A stretch of 64,000 nt of DNA, taken from assembly GCA_037974665.1 (NCBI GenBank), contig CM075782.1:46857351-46921350 (forward strand). Reading direction: 5' to 3'. Origin of the DNA: Ehretia macrophylla (lineage: Eukaryota; Streptophyta; Magnoliopsida; Boraginales; Ehretiaceae). How positions within the stretch are numbered: position 1 is the first letter of the stretch; the number at the start of each line of letters is the position of its first letter. The translations under genes and the position numbers were made by a program. Below the pieces are notes generated by a model. The model was given only the letters and a program-made list of their open reading frames with translations, was not told the DNA's origin and ran no database searches. Below are positions 26,523-37,258 of the stretch, in pieces.

Positions 26523-26894
26523 GGATAAATTATATATATAGTCCTTATTGTTTACATATTTTTTCAAGTTGGTCCTTAATATTTCAAAAAAATCATATTA
26601 GTTCCTAATATTTATATATGTCATTCAAAATGGTCAATATTGTTCAAAACTAGTCAATTTACTCCCCAAATAGAGGTCATGTACAATGACTAATTTTTTT
26701 TTTTTTTAGGAAATAATAGAGACTAAATTGATTTTTTTTTTTAAATAATAAGGACTAAATTAGTTAACATTGAACAATAGGGACCATTTTGAATCACTTT
26801 TATAAATATTATGGACTATTATGGATCTTTTAGAATATTAGGGACCACATTAAAAAAATATGTAAACTACAGAGACTAAACGTGAAATTTATCC
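26523..26894. repeat. Fold-back element 2 (372 bp), MITE-like
   Basis: The two ends are exact inverted copies for ggataaatt. The arms then match for about 150 bases with scattered differences, for example left gtttacatattttttcaagt versus right, reversed, gtttacatatttttttaatg, and left tcattcaaaatggtc versus right gattcaaaatggtcc. The element starts at 26523 and ends at ...tttatcc (26894). No clear target duplication. Confidence 0.7.
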
Positions 26895-26924
26895 AAAACA
26901 AAAATAGGTTGCCGTAGATAGGAT

Positions 26925-27074
26925 ATGTGAGGTCCTTAGCATTGTTTGTATTGGTTGTATATTTTCTGGTTAGTATAAGTGTGTTTATTTTGGACTCTTA
27001 TATAGTTTAAGTTTGGTTAGTTCTTGTATGTAATGTTTTTAATTAATAATATTATTTTTTGACAAAAAAAAAAA
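26925..27074 (+). mobile_element. Probable LINE 3' tail with poly(A)
   Basis: Sequence rich in tt/gt, ending attattttttgac followed by a 13-14 base A run (about 27062-27074), resembles the 3' untranslated end of plant LINEs. No coding remnant and no target duplication were identified, so the left limit is approximate. Confidence 0.4.
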
Positions 27075-27639
27075 AATTAGAACTTCAATGACAAAATATA
27101 TATATATATATATATATATGATATGTGGGGTCAAAGTGTTATTTTAATTTAATACAAGGGGTAGGATATGTGGGTCACGGTGTTATTTTAATTTAATACA
27201 AAGGGCCTTATTCCAAGTGAAATTGTAAAGCCTAACACATATAAATTTTATATGAAACTATTATTACTATTAAATCTGTACGTATTATGTTATAATGATA
27301 TAAGAAAATTTTGAGTCCTCAATTAGATCGGTACTATACCATAAGTGTTCTAGAATAAGTTGCATTGATAACATTTTATTTATTTAGATTTAAAACTTAA
27401 GGGTTAATTTCAGGCATAGTCTTTTAACTCTAAAGAAAATAACACTTAAGGGACGTTTAGTTTGCAGAATATTACAAGATTCATGAAAATGTGAAATTTA
27501 AAATATGACATTCTCATGTTTGGTTTGCAGAATAAAAAAATATTCCTGAGTATCACATTTCTAGGAATACAATATTTCCATAATTTGGCCAATTTCTATT
27601 CCTAAATGAGGGGCGAGAATCTTACATTCCCAAGTAATG

Positions 27640-28270
27640 AGAATAACTTTGAGAAAATAAAAGACCAAAATATCCATATTAGAAAATACAAAATTAAAAT
27701 AAGTATGATAAAATAATGTAAAAATAAAAAAATAAATAATTTAATTTAATTTTAAAATAAAGAAAAAGATAAAATAAAATAATGTAAAAAATAAAAAAAT
27801 AAATAATTAAATTAAATTAAAAATAAGAAAAGAAAAGAAAATAAAATAAGATAAAAATAAATAAAATAAAAAATAAATAAATTATAATAAAATAAAATAA
27901 AAAAGTAAATGATAAAATAGAATAAGAAAATAAAATAAAATAAGATAAAATAAAATAAAATAAAACTATACAAAATAAAATATTTAGAAAAAATAAAATA
28001 ATAAAAATAAAAATAAGAAAATAATAAAATAAAATAAAAAAAAATAAAATTAGAAAGAATAAAATAAAATAACACTACATAAAATTAAAAAAACATTTAG
28101 AATAAATAAAATAATAACAATAAAAATAAAAAATAAAATGAAATAAATAAAAATTATCAATTTTTTATGTTATACTAGAGTTTTATATTTAAAATTATTT
28201 TTAATGCTAAATTGTAGATTTTAAAACTTTAAATTAAATAAATATAAATATTTTAAAATAAAATAAAATA
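27640..28270. repeat. A-rich low-complexity tract, (aaaat)n-like
   Basis: About 600 bases consist almost wholly of A and T in interrupted aaaataaaat units, with nearly all A on the plus strand. The strand bias is strong. It may have grown from a retroelement poly(A) tail by slippage (inference). Confidence 0.8.
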
Positions 28271-28729
28271 AAATAAATAATTTTTAATTTTTTAAAAAAA
28301 TAATAAATTTAAGTTTCTAATTTTGAAGTGTCAAATAAATTTATAAATTATAAAAATAAATTTACTTTTTTTGTATTAGTACGTTAAATATTTTTTTACT
28401 TGCATATTAGTAAATGTATGCAAAATGTATCATTATTTGTACACTTTGTTTGATATTCTTGTTTTTTTAAGTTATGAACATTATTGAAAAATTACTCAAC
28501 ATTCGTAGGAATATTAAATGTAAACCAAACATAATAAAATAAGATTCTTAAGAACTTGACAAAATATTTTCAATAATATTTTTAACAAACCAAACACTTT
28601 TAACCACATTTTCGAAAATATCATTCCATAGGGCTCAATCTTGGATCTCATATTCTTCTAAGAAGGGTTCGTTTAGATTCATGAGAGAAAAGATAATAGA
28701 GACAATGATAAAATGATGGAGGAAAGGAA

Positions 28730-28754
28730 GGGGGTGGGGGGGGGGGGGGGGGGG
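28730..28754. repeat. G homopolymer run (5 G, T, then 19 G)
   Basis: An uninterrupted run of 19 G spans 28736-28754, with five more G at 28730-28734. This is rare in such AT-rich DNA and prone to sequencing error. It could form G-quadruplex structures. Confidence 0.9.
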
Positions 28755-29344
28755 TTAAAATTATAATAAAAATGAGCATAAAGGACACCTTGAAAGGAAA
28801 ACGAGTAGCGCAAAAGTTCTCTTGATTTTGTAATAGGAAGAAGAAGAGGGGAAATATTACAGTTTGGACAGACAAATACAAACGTAGTTAGCTGGTATTC
28901 ATGTGATCGATAAACAGTAACTCGATGTAGATGGTACGAGAAAATCTTTGAAATATCGGATGACACTCTGAAAGAAAAGATAAGGAAATGAAATGGAAAG
29001 GAAGATAAATTATAGAGAAATGACACGGGCATGGGCAAATAGGTATGACAAAATATTAGAATCATTTCTTACGTGGCTCCAAATTGGTGATTAAAAATTG
29101 GCCAATAGGAATGATTAGGCCAATACTTTCTATATCTTTCTTTAATTTGTTCATTCAAATCGAACACGGAGAAGATTAAAGAATCCCACCCTAACCAATC
29201 CCTTCCAAACCTCCCTTTATTCCTCGGACCAACCATCACTACCATAAGGCTCTAGTGGTAAATCTTACCACCTCAGACTCCAGCAAGGTCAAGAAGCAGA
29301 ACCAAAATTCTTAAATTTTATTGCTACTAATAAACTACAACAGA

Positions 29345-30953
29345 TAATTTAGGGACAATCAATGAACTAATAGCTGGTGATCTGAAGTGCTCAACTGGTT
29401 CAGTTTCTTCGAGGAATGCAGCAGCCTGAGAACATTCAGCAGCTTCCAATGTGGATGCAGAACCTTCATCTTTGTACACAAAGCAAAGATTGTGTGGCAA
29501 GAAGAAGCATTCGTTCTGTCGAGCTGCCTCTGCCTCTGTCGAAAGCTTCTGACAATTGCAGGAGACCGGAAAAGAGGAATGAGCAACCGATCTGTTTAAG
29601 GACTACTGCCATGGCCACCAGGCTCGGAGAGCATGAGCAGGATCAACATCCAAAGCATGCAGAAAGCATTTAGTGCCGCTTTAAAGTAGCCCTTCGCTTC
29701 ATGAAGCAAAGCCTGCATATATCATCCAAATTATATTCCATTACTTTGTTCGCTACAGTTTTTAGTAGTCTCCTGCAACTTACAGTCGGCACAAAGGATT
29801 TCAAACAAGCCTTTTGCAAAAATTGTCAGAGACATGCATCAGCAGATCGATCACTAAAGATTAATATCATAGTCAGGATTCGCACACAAAAGAACGGAGC
29901 CACATGAAACAGATAGGGCTCCAGAAACGACCAAATGCGACTAAACAGAAAGGGCTCCACAAGTGGCTATATGTGAAATAAAAGTTATTCAAGCCGTAGA
30001 AACACACTTGTAATACTGAGAGTCATTAAAGATTCATCTATATCCAAATTTATAAATCTAGATATTGATTGTTTCACTCCAATAAAGTTTCATAAAATAA
30101 ACTAAACTTAATTTCATCTACAGGAGTGTAAACAATCAAAATTTTTCCAGATTACAATAGGGTTATATATATACACGAACCTAAAAAAAAATCACACATG
30201 TAATGTAGGATAACCATTAGAGAGAAAGGCTTCAAGACAGGAGACAACAAAACATAGAACTTTGCTTGCACAACAGAAGAGAACAAGTTAATGATTAGCA
30301 TGTTAAGCTACCTTTATTCCTCCCAAGAGCCTGCAACAATCTCGCTTTCAGAAAGATTGCTTCAAGGAGCAAACTTACAGCAGGAATGGACGTAAGCGGT
30401 GTGGCAAGATTTAGTGAACATCTCTTACGTGGTTCTCTGCTTCTAGCCAGTGTGACCATCATCTTTGGAGTTACTGCAGCAATATCTATCTCTTCAAATA
30501 CGTGAACCGCAGCTTCTATGTCTCCTTTTTGATATTGATATCTTCCTAACAATGCTCTTGCCTCCTGGAAAATGATTCTATCATAGTTGATGTTAACACC
30601 AATTAGTTAAATCTCCCTTTGTTGTGATAGTTCTTTCTGATTTTGACCACAATGATATCTAATTATAGAGTATAATCCTGTTAAGACGTGATAAACATAA
30701 TATGAACTAAGTTAAAGATATGAAAAGGGAAAGAACCATCAGTTATACAAAACTAACTCCAGAACCAACCTCGCAATTCAGACAACCACTCTCATACAGA
30801 GACGGCTCAACTTCTTCAAATGTTGCCATAATCAGCCTTGTGGAAAAATTCTCCAGCTTGAGATGAACGCAACACTCTCTGTATAATCCTTGGTTTCAAG
30901 GGATTCAGAAGAATGGTTCATTTCACCCACTCTAAACTAATCTCCAGAGCTGC
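29345..30953 (-). pseudogene. Broken NPGR-type gene (calmodulin-binding TPR protein), internal deletion and frameshifts
   Basis: Three pieces of a NO POLLEN GERMINATION-RELATED gene remain in order on the minus strand. The N-terminal piece (about 30953-30770) reads SSESLETKDY and, in another frame, EVEPSLYESGCLNCE; a TAG interrupts it near its start. The second exon (30564-30312) is bounded by a cag acceptor and a GTAGC donor and reads EARALLGRYQYQKG, VFEEIDIAAVTPKM and AVSLLLEAIFLKARLLQALG. The C-terminal piece (about 29725-29345) encodes TPR sequence over at least three frames: HEAKGYFKAALNAFC, ALDVDPAHAPSLVAMAVVL, LDRTNAS, and VYKDEGSASTLEAAE with AAAFLEETEPVE. Family members are about 700 aa (from memory). 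Here the central TPR block is missing from the 29726-30311 gap. Introns survive, so this is a degraded gene copy and not a processed pseudogene. Confidence 0.8.
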
Positions 30954-33900
30954 AAACCCCGAGATATTATTAGAGTGAAGGATTCGAGGTTCCCCTCTCC
31001 CCCTGAATAAGTAAAGCCCCGTTAGCCTGGGCAAAGACGGAGATAAAGAGTAATGATTGAAGCCCCCTTAGCTCAAAGGCCATTAGATATCTTCCCCAAC
31101 TTAGCACGAACCCGAGCCTTTCTCCTCTTTTAGATTCATTCCTCATTCCTCGTATTGTTTCACTCCACTCTCACCCTCTTCAACAATCAAAAACACCACA
31201 AACCACATATAAATCCATTAATCTACAACAACTACAACAACAACCATATCTGATATCTTCAATAGAATTCTCTATTAAACGATAAGCGAATAACGAATCC
31301 AAATTATATGCTAATGGACTAAAAAGTACAGAGCTTGCCTCTGTTTTACTATAACAAAAACAGACTTTTATCTCAGAAAGTAAGATAACAAAAAGCAAAA
31401 TTTACCCAATTAAATACTAGTGAAACATTTGAAAATAAACAGTAAACTATTTAACACTGAAATAATATCTACAATTAACAAATATAAAAAGCACAAAAAA
31501 ATAATTGATGGCAAAAACTTGCAAGCCCATGTATTAAAAACTCCAATTTTACAAAACTCGTGAAAATAGTTTCTTGTAAAAACGTAAGGTGTATTCAATA
31601 GCCCCAAAATGGGTCCGGGACTTCCATTGACTTACGTGTCCATGAGGTCCATGCACCGAGCTGTCCATTTTGGACCAAAAAAAAAAAAAAAAAAACCCTC
31701 AAAGTTCACTTAAAACCTAACTCAGAATTCAAAAACTATCACACCTCATCATCAAATTCACAGGCCAAAACTTAAAATCATATTCCAAAAAGCTGAACCA
31801 AAATTTTAATAAAATTCAGTAAATAAAACAAAGCTCAATTAACACCAAATGATATAAAAATGGAAAAAAGAAAAATTGAAAGCAAAAATAAAATTAATGG
31901 ACAAAAAATCTTACCTTTGCTGAAAATTAAATGCCACAGAGCATTATAAGCATTTCACATGTTAAAAAATTAAATTAAAAATTAAAAATTAAAAAGAATC
32001 TAAAAGAGCTTCAATAAAACGTTCCCTTTTTTATTTCTTTTCAGTTTTAACAGTTTTTTCTCTTCTGAATTTGATGCTGATTTTGTTGTTCTTGAGTTGA
32101 AGTAATAAATAAAAAATATATAATAAATAAATAAATAAATTAGTAATAGTAATATTAGTGCCGGGGCATTTGTGAAATAAAAATTCTATGTGGGGACTGT
32201 TTAGCAATTTTATACAACTTGCTAAGACTATGTTTGTTTCTGACACGTGGGATGGGACAACAAAATTAATTTTTTTTTATTCATATAAGAGATTGGACCA
32301 AAAAAAAAAAAAAAAATTATATAAAGACGATGTTGAGTAAATAATTTTGGCTTTTATAGCGAATCTATTTTGTCTGTGGGCTAGTGACGACTTTTTTTCA
32401 TAATAGATGCTTAAACTTACAGTAAATCAATTTTGCTACCGAAACAACTCAAAGTATTAATGGATCCTACAAAATCGATATCTAGCCAAAAATTAAATGA
32501 CGAGAAAAAACTATACACCAAATGCATATTTTTGTATATTTTATGCATCGGCGTCAAAATATTTTAAAATATAGAAAATTGATATCTCGGGAAAATTATG
32601 ATAAGAAATATTGATTTTATATTAAAACCATTTAATATTAAGTAAAATAATTCATAAATTTTTAATTTATTCATGTAAAATAATTATATTCTCTAATAAA
32701 TAGACGTCACATCTTAACATGCACTCATTACTCCTTGTGATTTAAATATATCCATATGTTAAATACAGAAGGTTTCAAAATTGTTATAATATTCTTCCAT
32801 GGTTTCTTGTCGTGGTCAATGCTTAAGCTTTTGTAATTTTTGACCTTTCAATGTATTCTTTTATTCTTTTCGAATAACAAAAAATTCACTTTAGGTTAGA
32901 CTACATTAGATTCACTCAAAAAATTTATAAATCTCGTGATGCAGCGGTATATCTCAACACTTAATCTAAGTCAATTAAGAATTAATAGATATTTATAATA
33001 CAAAAATATAATTTAAATTTGAAACTTTTAGCCATAATAAGGTAATACAAACACTCTGCTTAACCCCTTAGGGTCAAATTCATATTTTCTTGATCTTTCG
33101 TAAATTCATACCATCAAGTAATAATCGATTCTTTATAGAATAGTCTAATTGACATGTGCTATGCTTGTATTTGGCATGTGCCATAAACTACTATAGAATG
33201 AAAAGATGATAAGTATAAAACTTAAAACCCAACAAAAAGAGAAAAAAAAAAAAAAATGTCAACAGAATGAGTAACTAATGGAACAATAGGTATTAAAGAG
33301 TTTCTTTCCGTATATATTGTTAAGTGATGTCAATAACTCAAAATGAATTCCAAGTAAATATTTGACCCCCCAAAAAATCCAAGTAAATAAAATTATAGTA
33401 CTTCATTTTTCATGGTCAAATATTGCTACGAAATTAATGAATCTCGAGTATGCCTTGGAGAACACTGTTGCACCATAAAATCTATAGTTTTAGGGTAGAT
33501 TCAATGAACGTAGTATTATCAAACATGAGTTCTTCGTCAATAAAAATAAATAACTAGAAAAGGTCTTTTATGTTTCATTAAATAAGTAACTTGTATGCTT
33601 GCCTATTCATTACAGCAGAAGAAAAAAGAAAAAAGAAACAAAAAAAGAAGTGAGTAGTTAATGTCACATTTCAGGTTGGAGATCAAGAGAAAAAAGAAAG
33701 AAAGACTAAATAATTAAGATCATATTTTAATTAGGTTTGGAGCTCATTTTAGTCTTTCTCTTTACTTGTTTTTTATTTTATTTTAAATTTTGCTTGTAAT
33801 TTTTCGAAACCCTATAACGAACATTATTTTTGTTAAAAATAATAATTAATATAATAAATATATTTTTAATAGTTTAATATTTTAAATGAGATGATCATTT

Positions 33901-35245
33901 ATATATTAACATTTCATCGTCAGTGCATTTTAAAAGTAGTAATACATTAAATGCACCACTTCATTGAGTAACTTGCATGTATATGGCTAATTGGAAATAG
34001 GAAACAACATAAGAAAGTTTTAACCACTAATTAAAAGAATTGCAATTCTAGACAAATCTACTGATAACTATTAAAATTTATGTCGATGTCATTATTATTG
34101 CACAGAATTTGTTGATCAGCACAGGTCCTTGTTGATGTACCCTGTCACGCTCTCTTCAAAATTCATTTAAACAAATCTTAAGAAAATGATAAAATGGTAT
34201 TAGAGTAATAGCGCAAAGTGCTAAATATGTTAATTTGCGCGTATGCTTCAAATTATACAAAAAAATAAAAAATAAAAAATGGCTAGGTTTCGAATAACTA
34301 ATTTTGTAAATTTAACGTGATTAACTGAATCTTAATATGTGGTAAAATTTTAATGAAACTGTAAAAATAAATTTGCATAAATATTATGCTAGGCGAGTTG
34401 TGAATTCGTGATGCAATTGAATGGTACAACATGCTTCATCCGATTTTTTTTTTGTCAGAAGAGAAATATATTAACAAATAAAAGAGTACAAGAGGTTCAG
34501 TTGACACCAGATGTCCGAGGAACATCTGAGATTATATACAAAATTAGCAAAAAAAACACTACAAGAGAAATTAAAGAACTCAATATGGGAAAATAAACCT
34601 ATTTGAATTGCTAATGCAATTCTAGCTGCCACATGGGTGACCCGTGAAAACAGGAACTAGGAGTGGCCAAACGAGGATAATAGACATTGAATATTGTGAC
34701 GAGCAAATGAAATACTCCAAGTACAATTGGAGAAATCTCAAAAAACATCCGAAATTAAAAAAGCGGCAAAATCTGAACCAAGCATACTGAAAATGAACCA
34801 ACACACCATAACCCAGAAAAAAAAAAACAAAATAGAAAATTGGGTCATACACCACTTATTAGCAAACCATAACCCTGTACAACAACAGAAAGAGACCCAA
34901 ATATGTGAGAATCTGCAATAGCCACCAGGTCACAAGCAAAAGATCCATGTACACAGTCCAGAAACCACATTTGGTAGCGAGCAAAAGAGGAGGACTGAAA
35001 ACACATATCAACACAAAGTAGCAAACCAAACTAACAACGAACAATATAATACAACGAAGACGAAGATCAAAGTGGAGAAATTTAATGGAGTAAGAAAGGA
35101 GAGTTGCGAAAATGGTAGAAGAAAGAAGAAGGAAGAAGGACGGTGGGCTAGAGAGTATTTTTGGTGAGGAGGCTGCTTGCGCCGCCCTCTTTTGATATTA
35201 AGATATTGAATTAATGTAATGCAAGTATGCAAAAACAAACAAGTA
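30954..35245. other. Intergenic AT-rich region
   Basis: No gene was recognised. The part nearest 30954 may be the old 5' flank of the NPGR-type gene. A probable retroposed segment lies at about 34444-35180. Elsewhere I see only A/T runs and short low-complexity tracts. Confidence 0.4.
34444..35180 (-). mobile_element. Possible retroposed sequence or LINE 3' region on the minus strand
   Basis: Read on the minus strand, this segment is pyrimidine/GT-rich and ends in ttctcttctgac followed by about ten A (34445-34454). This resembles plant LINE 3' ends. No LINE protein motif was found in any frame, and I found no matching target duplication. The 5' limit is a guess. Confidence 0.3.
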
Positions 35246-35248
35246 TTA

Positions 35249-35644
35249 GATTCTATTTGACTTAATTTTTTGACACTCAAAAGTATTTTCTGGAAGTTTA
35301 GAAGATAATTTTATATATTTGGTTCATTTCTGAAAGTGCTTTTAGGTAAAAACTGAAGTTGAAAAAAGGTGAAAAACAAAAAGCTCCAAATTAGAGCTTT
35401 TCAAAATAAACTTTTGCGAAACTGTTTTTATATAATGCGGGAAGTTATTTTTTTTCTTTCTCAAATATACTCCTTCATATTTTTTAAAATACAATATTAT
35501 CCTTAGATTTTTAAAAAACTCAATATTATCCAATATAGACTAAACAGTTAACGACTTTTGTTTAACAACACTTCTATCCAAAACTCTACTGCAAAAACTC
35601 TACAACTCAAAAGTTAAAATTTTACAGTTAGGCCAAACAGAGCC
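35249..35644. mobile_element. Tourist-like MITE, 396 bp, TTA target duplication
   Basis: The left end reads gattctatttgacttaattt and the right end, reversed, ggctctgtttggcctaactg; both are flanked by TTA (35246-35248 and 35645-35647). A TTA/TAA 3-bp target site with short imperfect terminal inverted repeats fits PIF/Harbinger-derived MITEs. The interior is homologous to the element at 57969-58320: shared gactcaaaagtatttt-type left sequence, and aactgtttttatat, cttttgtttaacaacac and caactcaaaagtta towards the right. Confidence 0.7.
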
Positions 35645-36410
35645 TTAGTTATTCTCAAGGTTAATCACATATTAATTCAACCGTTACAATTATATATTTA
35701 ATTAAACGAAACGAAAATGAAGTTTAGATAGACAGTCTCTAACAATTTTAACACCCTACTTTTAAGTTTCAAAGGAAAAGTTCCATTGATCCTATTCAAA
35801 GATTCATAGATATAACTTGAAGGGATTAGTCTAGCAACGAAATATTTGAGCGGAACACTTACATTTTGAATTTAAATAAATTTAGAAAGGAATTTTTTCT
35901 GGGGTTAATATTGATAAGCCTTGTTGTTAATTTAACTTAAACCATACTTCTTTTAGACAAGTCATGTGTTTCAGAATTTTGACACTTTTAATAATAAAGT
36001 ACTTGGGACAAAACATGAGACTTACTAACATCTCGAATCAAATAAATTCGAAAAGTAAATTTTTTGGAATCAGTCTCAGTAGATCCTTTGTTTTATCTAA
36101 TATGGACTATAACTCTTTTAGATGAATCATGTATTTTAAAATTTAACATTATAAACTGTACCGGAGCAAAAGTCCATATTCCATAAAGATTTTTCTGTTA
36201 TAGCTAAGCACGAATCTTTTTACCTTTTTACCCCCTTTCTTGAAATCGATAATTACTCGTCTTTCCCACAACCGATAAAGAAAAAGCAACAAAAACAAAC
36301 CAAATTTAAGAGGTTGTGATAGCTAATAGCTCTCTTGTTCTTTTATACATTCCCTGTCCTACCCCTTGTAATTTCTAAGAACTTAAGGGGCAAACAATTT
36401 TCCACACCCC

Positions 36411-36418
36411 TATAAATA
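36411..36418 (+). promoter_or_regulatory. TATA box of the gene at 36722
   Basis: tataaata lies after a C-rich cacacccc, about 310 bases before the ATG. A strongly pyrimidine-rich (CT)n leader follows at about 36454-36512. A 5' UTR intron is possible, ending at ttcatttcaag (about 36658). Confidence 0.6.
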
Positions 36419-36721
36419 TCACCAAACTTCTCTTCTCATCCCCCACATGCCATTCTTCAATTTTCTCTCTCCTCTCTCTTCTCTCACTCTCTCTCTCTCT
36501 CCCTCGCTCAACCAAGTTTTTTTGTTAATTATTTTTGTTGTGTACCCATAAATTTATTTTAATTACTATTTATTTTTTTATATTAATTTTCCTTGTTATC
36601 CATTTATTTAATAATTTCCCAATATTTGGGATTACCCGTCTTTTTCTTTCATTTCAAGGGCAATTTGGGAAATTTATACGTCTGATGCAAGTGGGTGCAA
36701 CGTGGCATGTAAAAAGCGAGC

Positions 36722-37258
36722 ATGAGTGCACACACGACCGTGAACCATTCACGTCGCGAGACGTTGACACATCTGCCGTCACCGTCAGTTAAGCGTAAAG
36801 AAAGAGAAAGAGAACGAGAACGTCATCCTTTTAACGGTAACGTTAACGTTAACGTTTTGAAACCGTTACCGTTAACTACGAAAGAATTAGCCAAGCCGAG
36901 TCCTCACCATAGACCAGCTTCACCCGCGCCGAATAAGCCGTCACAGAAGCCGGCTTCCAATAACCAGCTCTTAGCTGGCTATTTAGCTCACGAGTTTTTA
37001 ACTAAAGGGACCCTTCTTGGCCAGCCGTGGGACTCAACTAAAGCTGAGGCTGTAAGCCGGCTCAAGCCGGCGTTATCCGAAAATAGTAAACGGAAAGGGA
37101 CATTAGCCGAGCCGAGAGGGTCGAAAGAGGATGAAGAAGACCGGGTGCAGAAATATCAAAGGTATATGGATGTAGCGGATCTGCTCAAGACAGATGGGGC
37201 CCACTTACCTGGCGTTGTCAACCCAACCCAACTCGCGCGTTTCTTACAGCTTGGATAA
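36722..37258 (+). CDS. Small conserved plant protein of unknown function (178 aa), single coding exon
   Basis: The frame starts at an ATG in gcgagcatgagtg and runs 178 codons without an intron. The N-terminal half is basic and low-complexity: SVKRKERERERER, an NVNVNV repeat, then Pro/Ser-rich. The conserved core is NNQLLAGYLAHEFLTKGTLL followed by GQPWD. The C-terminus is VADLLKTDGAHLPG and VVNPTQLARFLQLG. I recognise this as a small land-plant-specific family, sometimes labelled embryo sac development arrest 6-like in annotations, but I am not sure of that name and no biochemical role can be inferred. Codon use is more GC-rich than the surroundings, it has a TATA box and leader, and no break was seen, so it is probably expressed. 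Confidence 0.8.
   Translation: MSAHTTVNHSRRETLTHLPSPSVKRKERERERERHPFNGNVNVNVLKPLPLTTKELAKPSPHHRPASPAPNKPSQKPASNNQLLAGYLAHEFLTKGTLLGQPWDSTKAEAVSRLKPALSENSKRKGTLAEPRGSKEDEEDRVQKYQRYMDVADLLKTDGAHLPGVVNPTQLARFLQLG

Larger units (their letters stand above)
23025..29344. other. Long intergenic, repeat-rich region
   Basis: No gene is supported across more than 6 kb. It contains a tandem repeat (23752-24285), two fold-back elements (26150-26466, 26523-26894), a probable LINE 3' tail (about 26925-27074), a TA microsatellite (about 27097-27119), a 600-bp A-rich tract and a G run. Long open frames here, such as the Phe/Tyr-rich one opposite the A-rich tract, are composition artefacts. Confidence 0.5.

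Noticed and set aside
27812-28075. Open frame rich in Phe, Tyr, Leu and Ile on the minus strand
   Set aside because: It is simply the complement of the A-rich tract; no protein family pattern.
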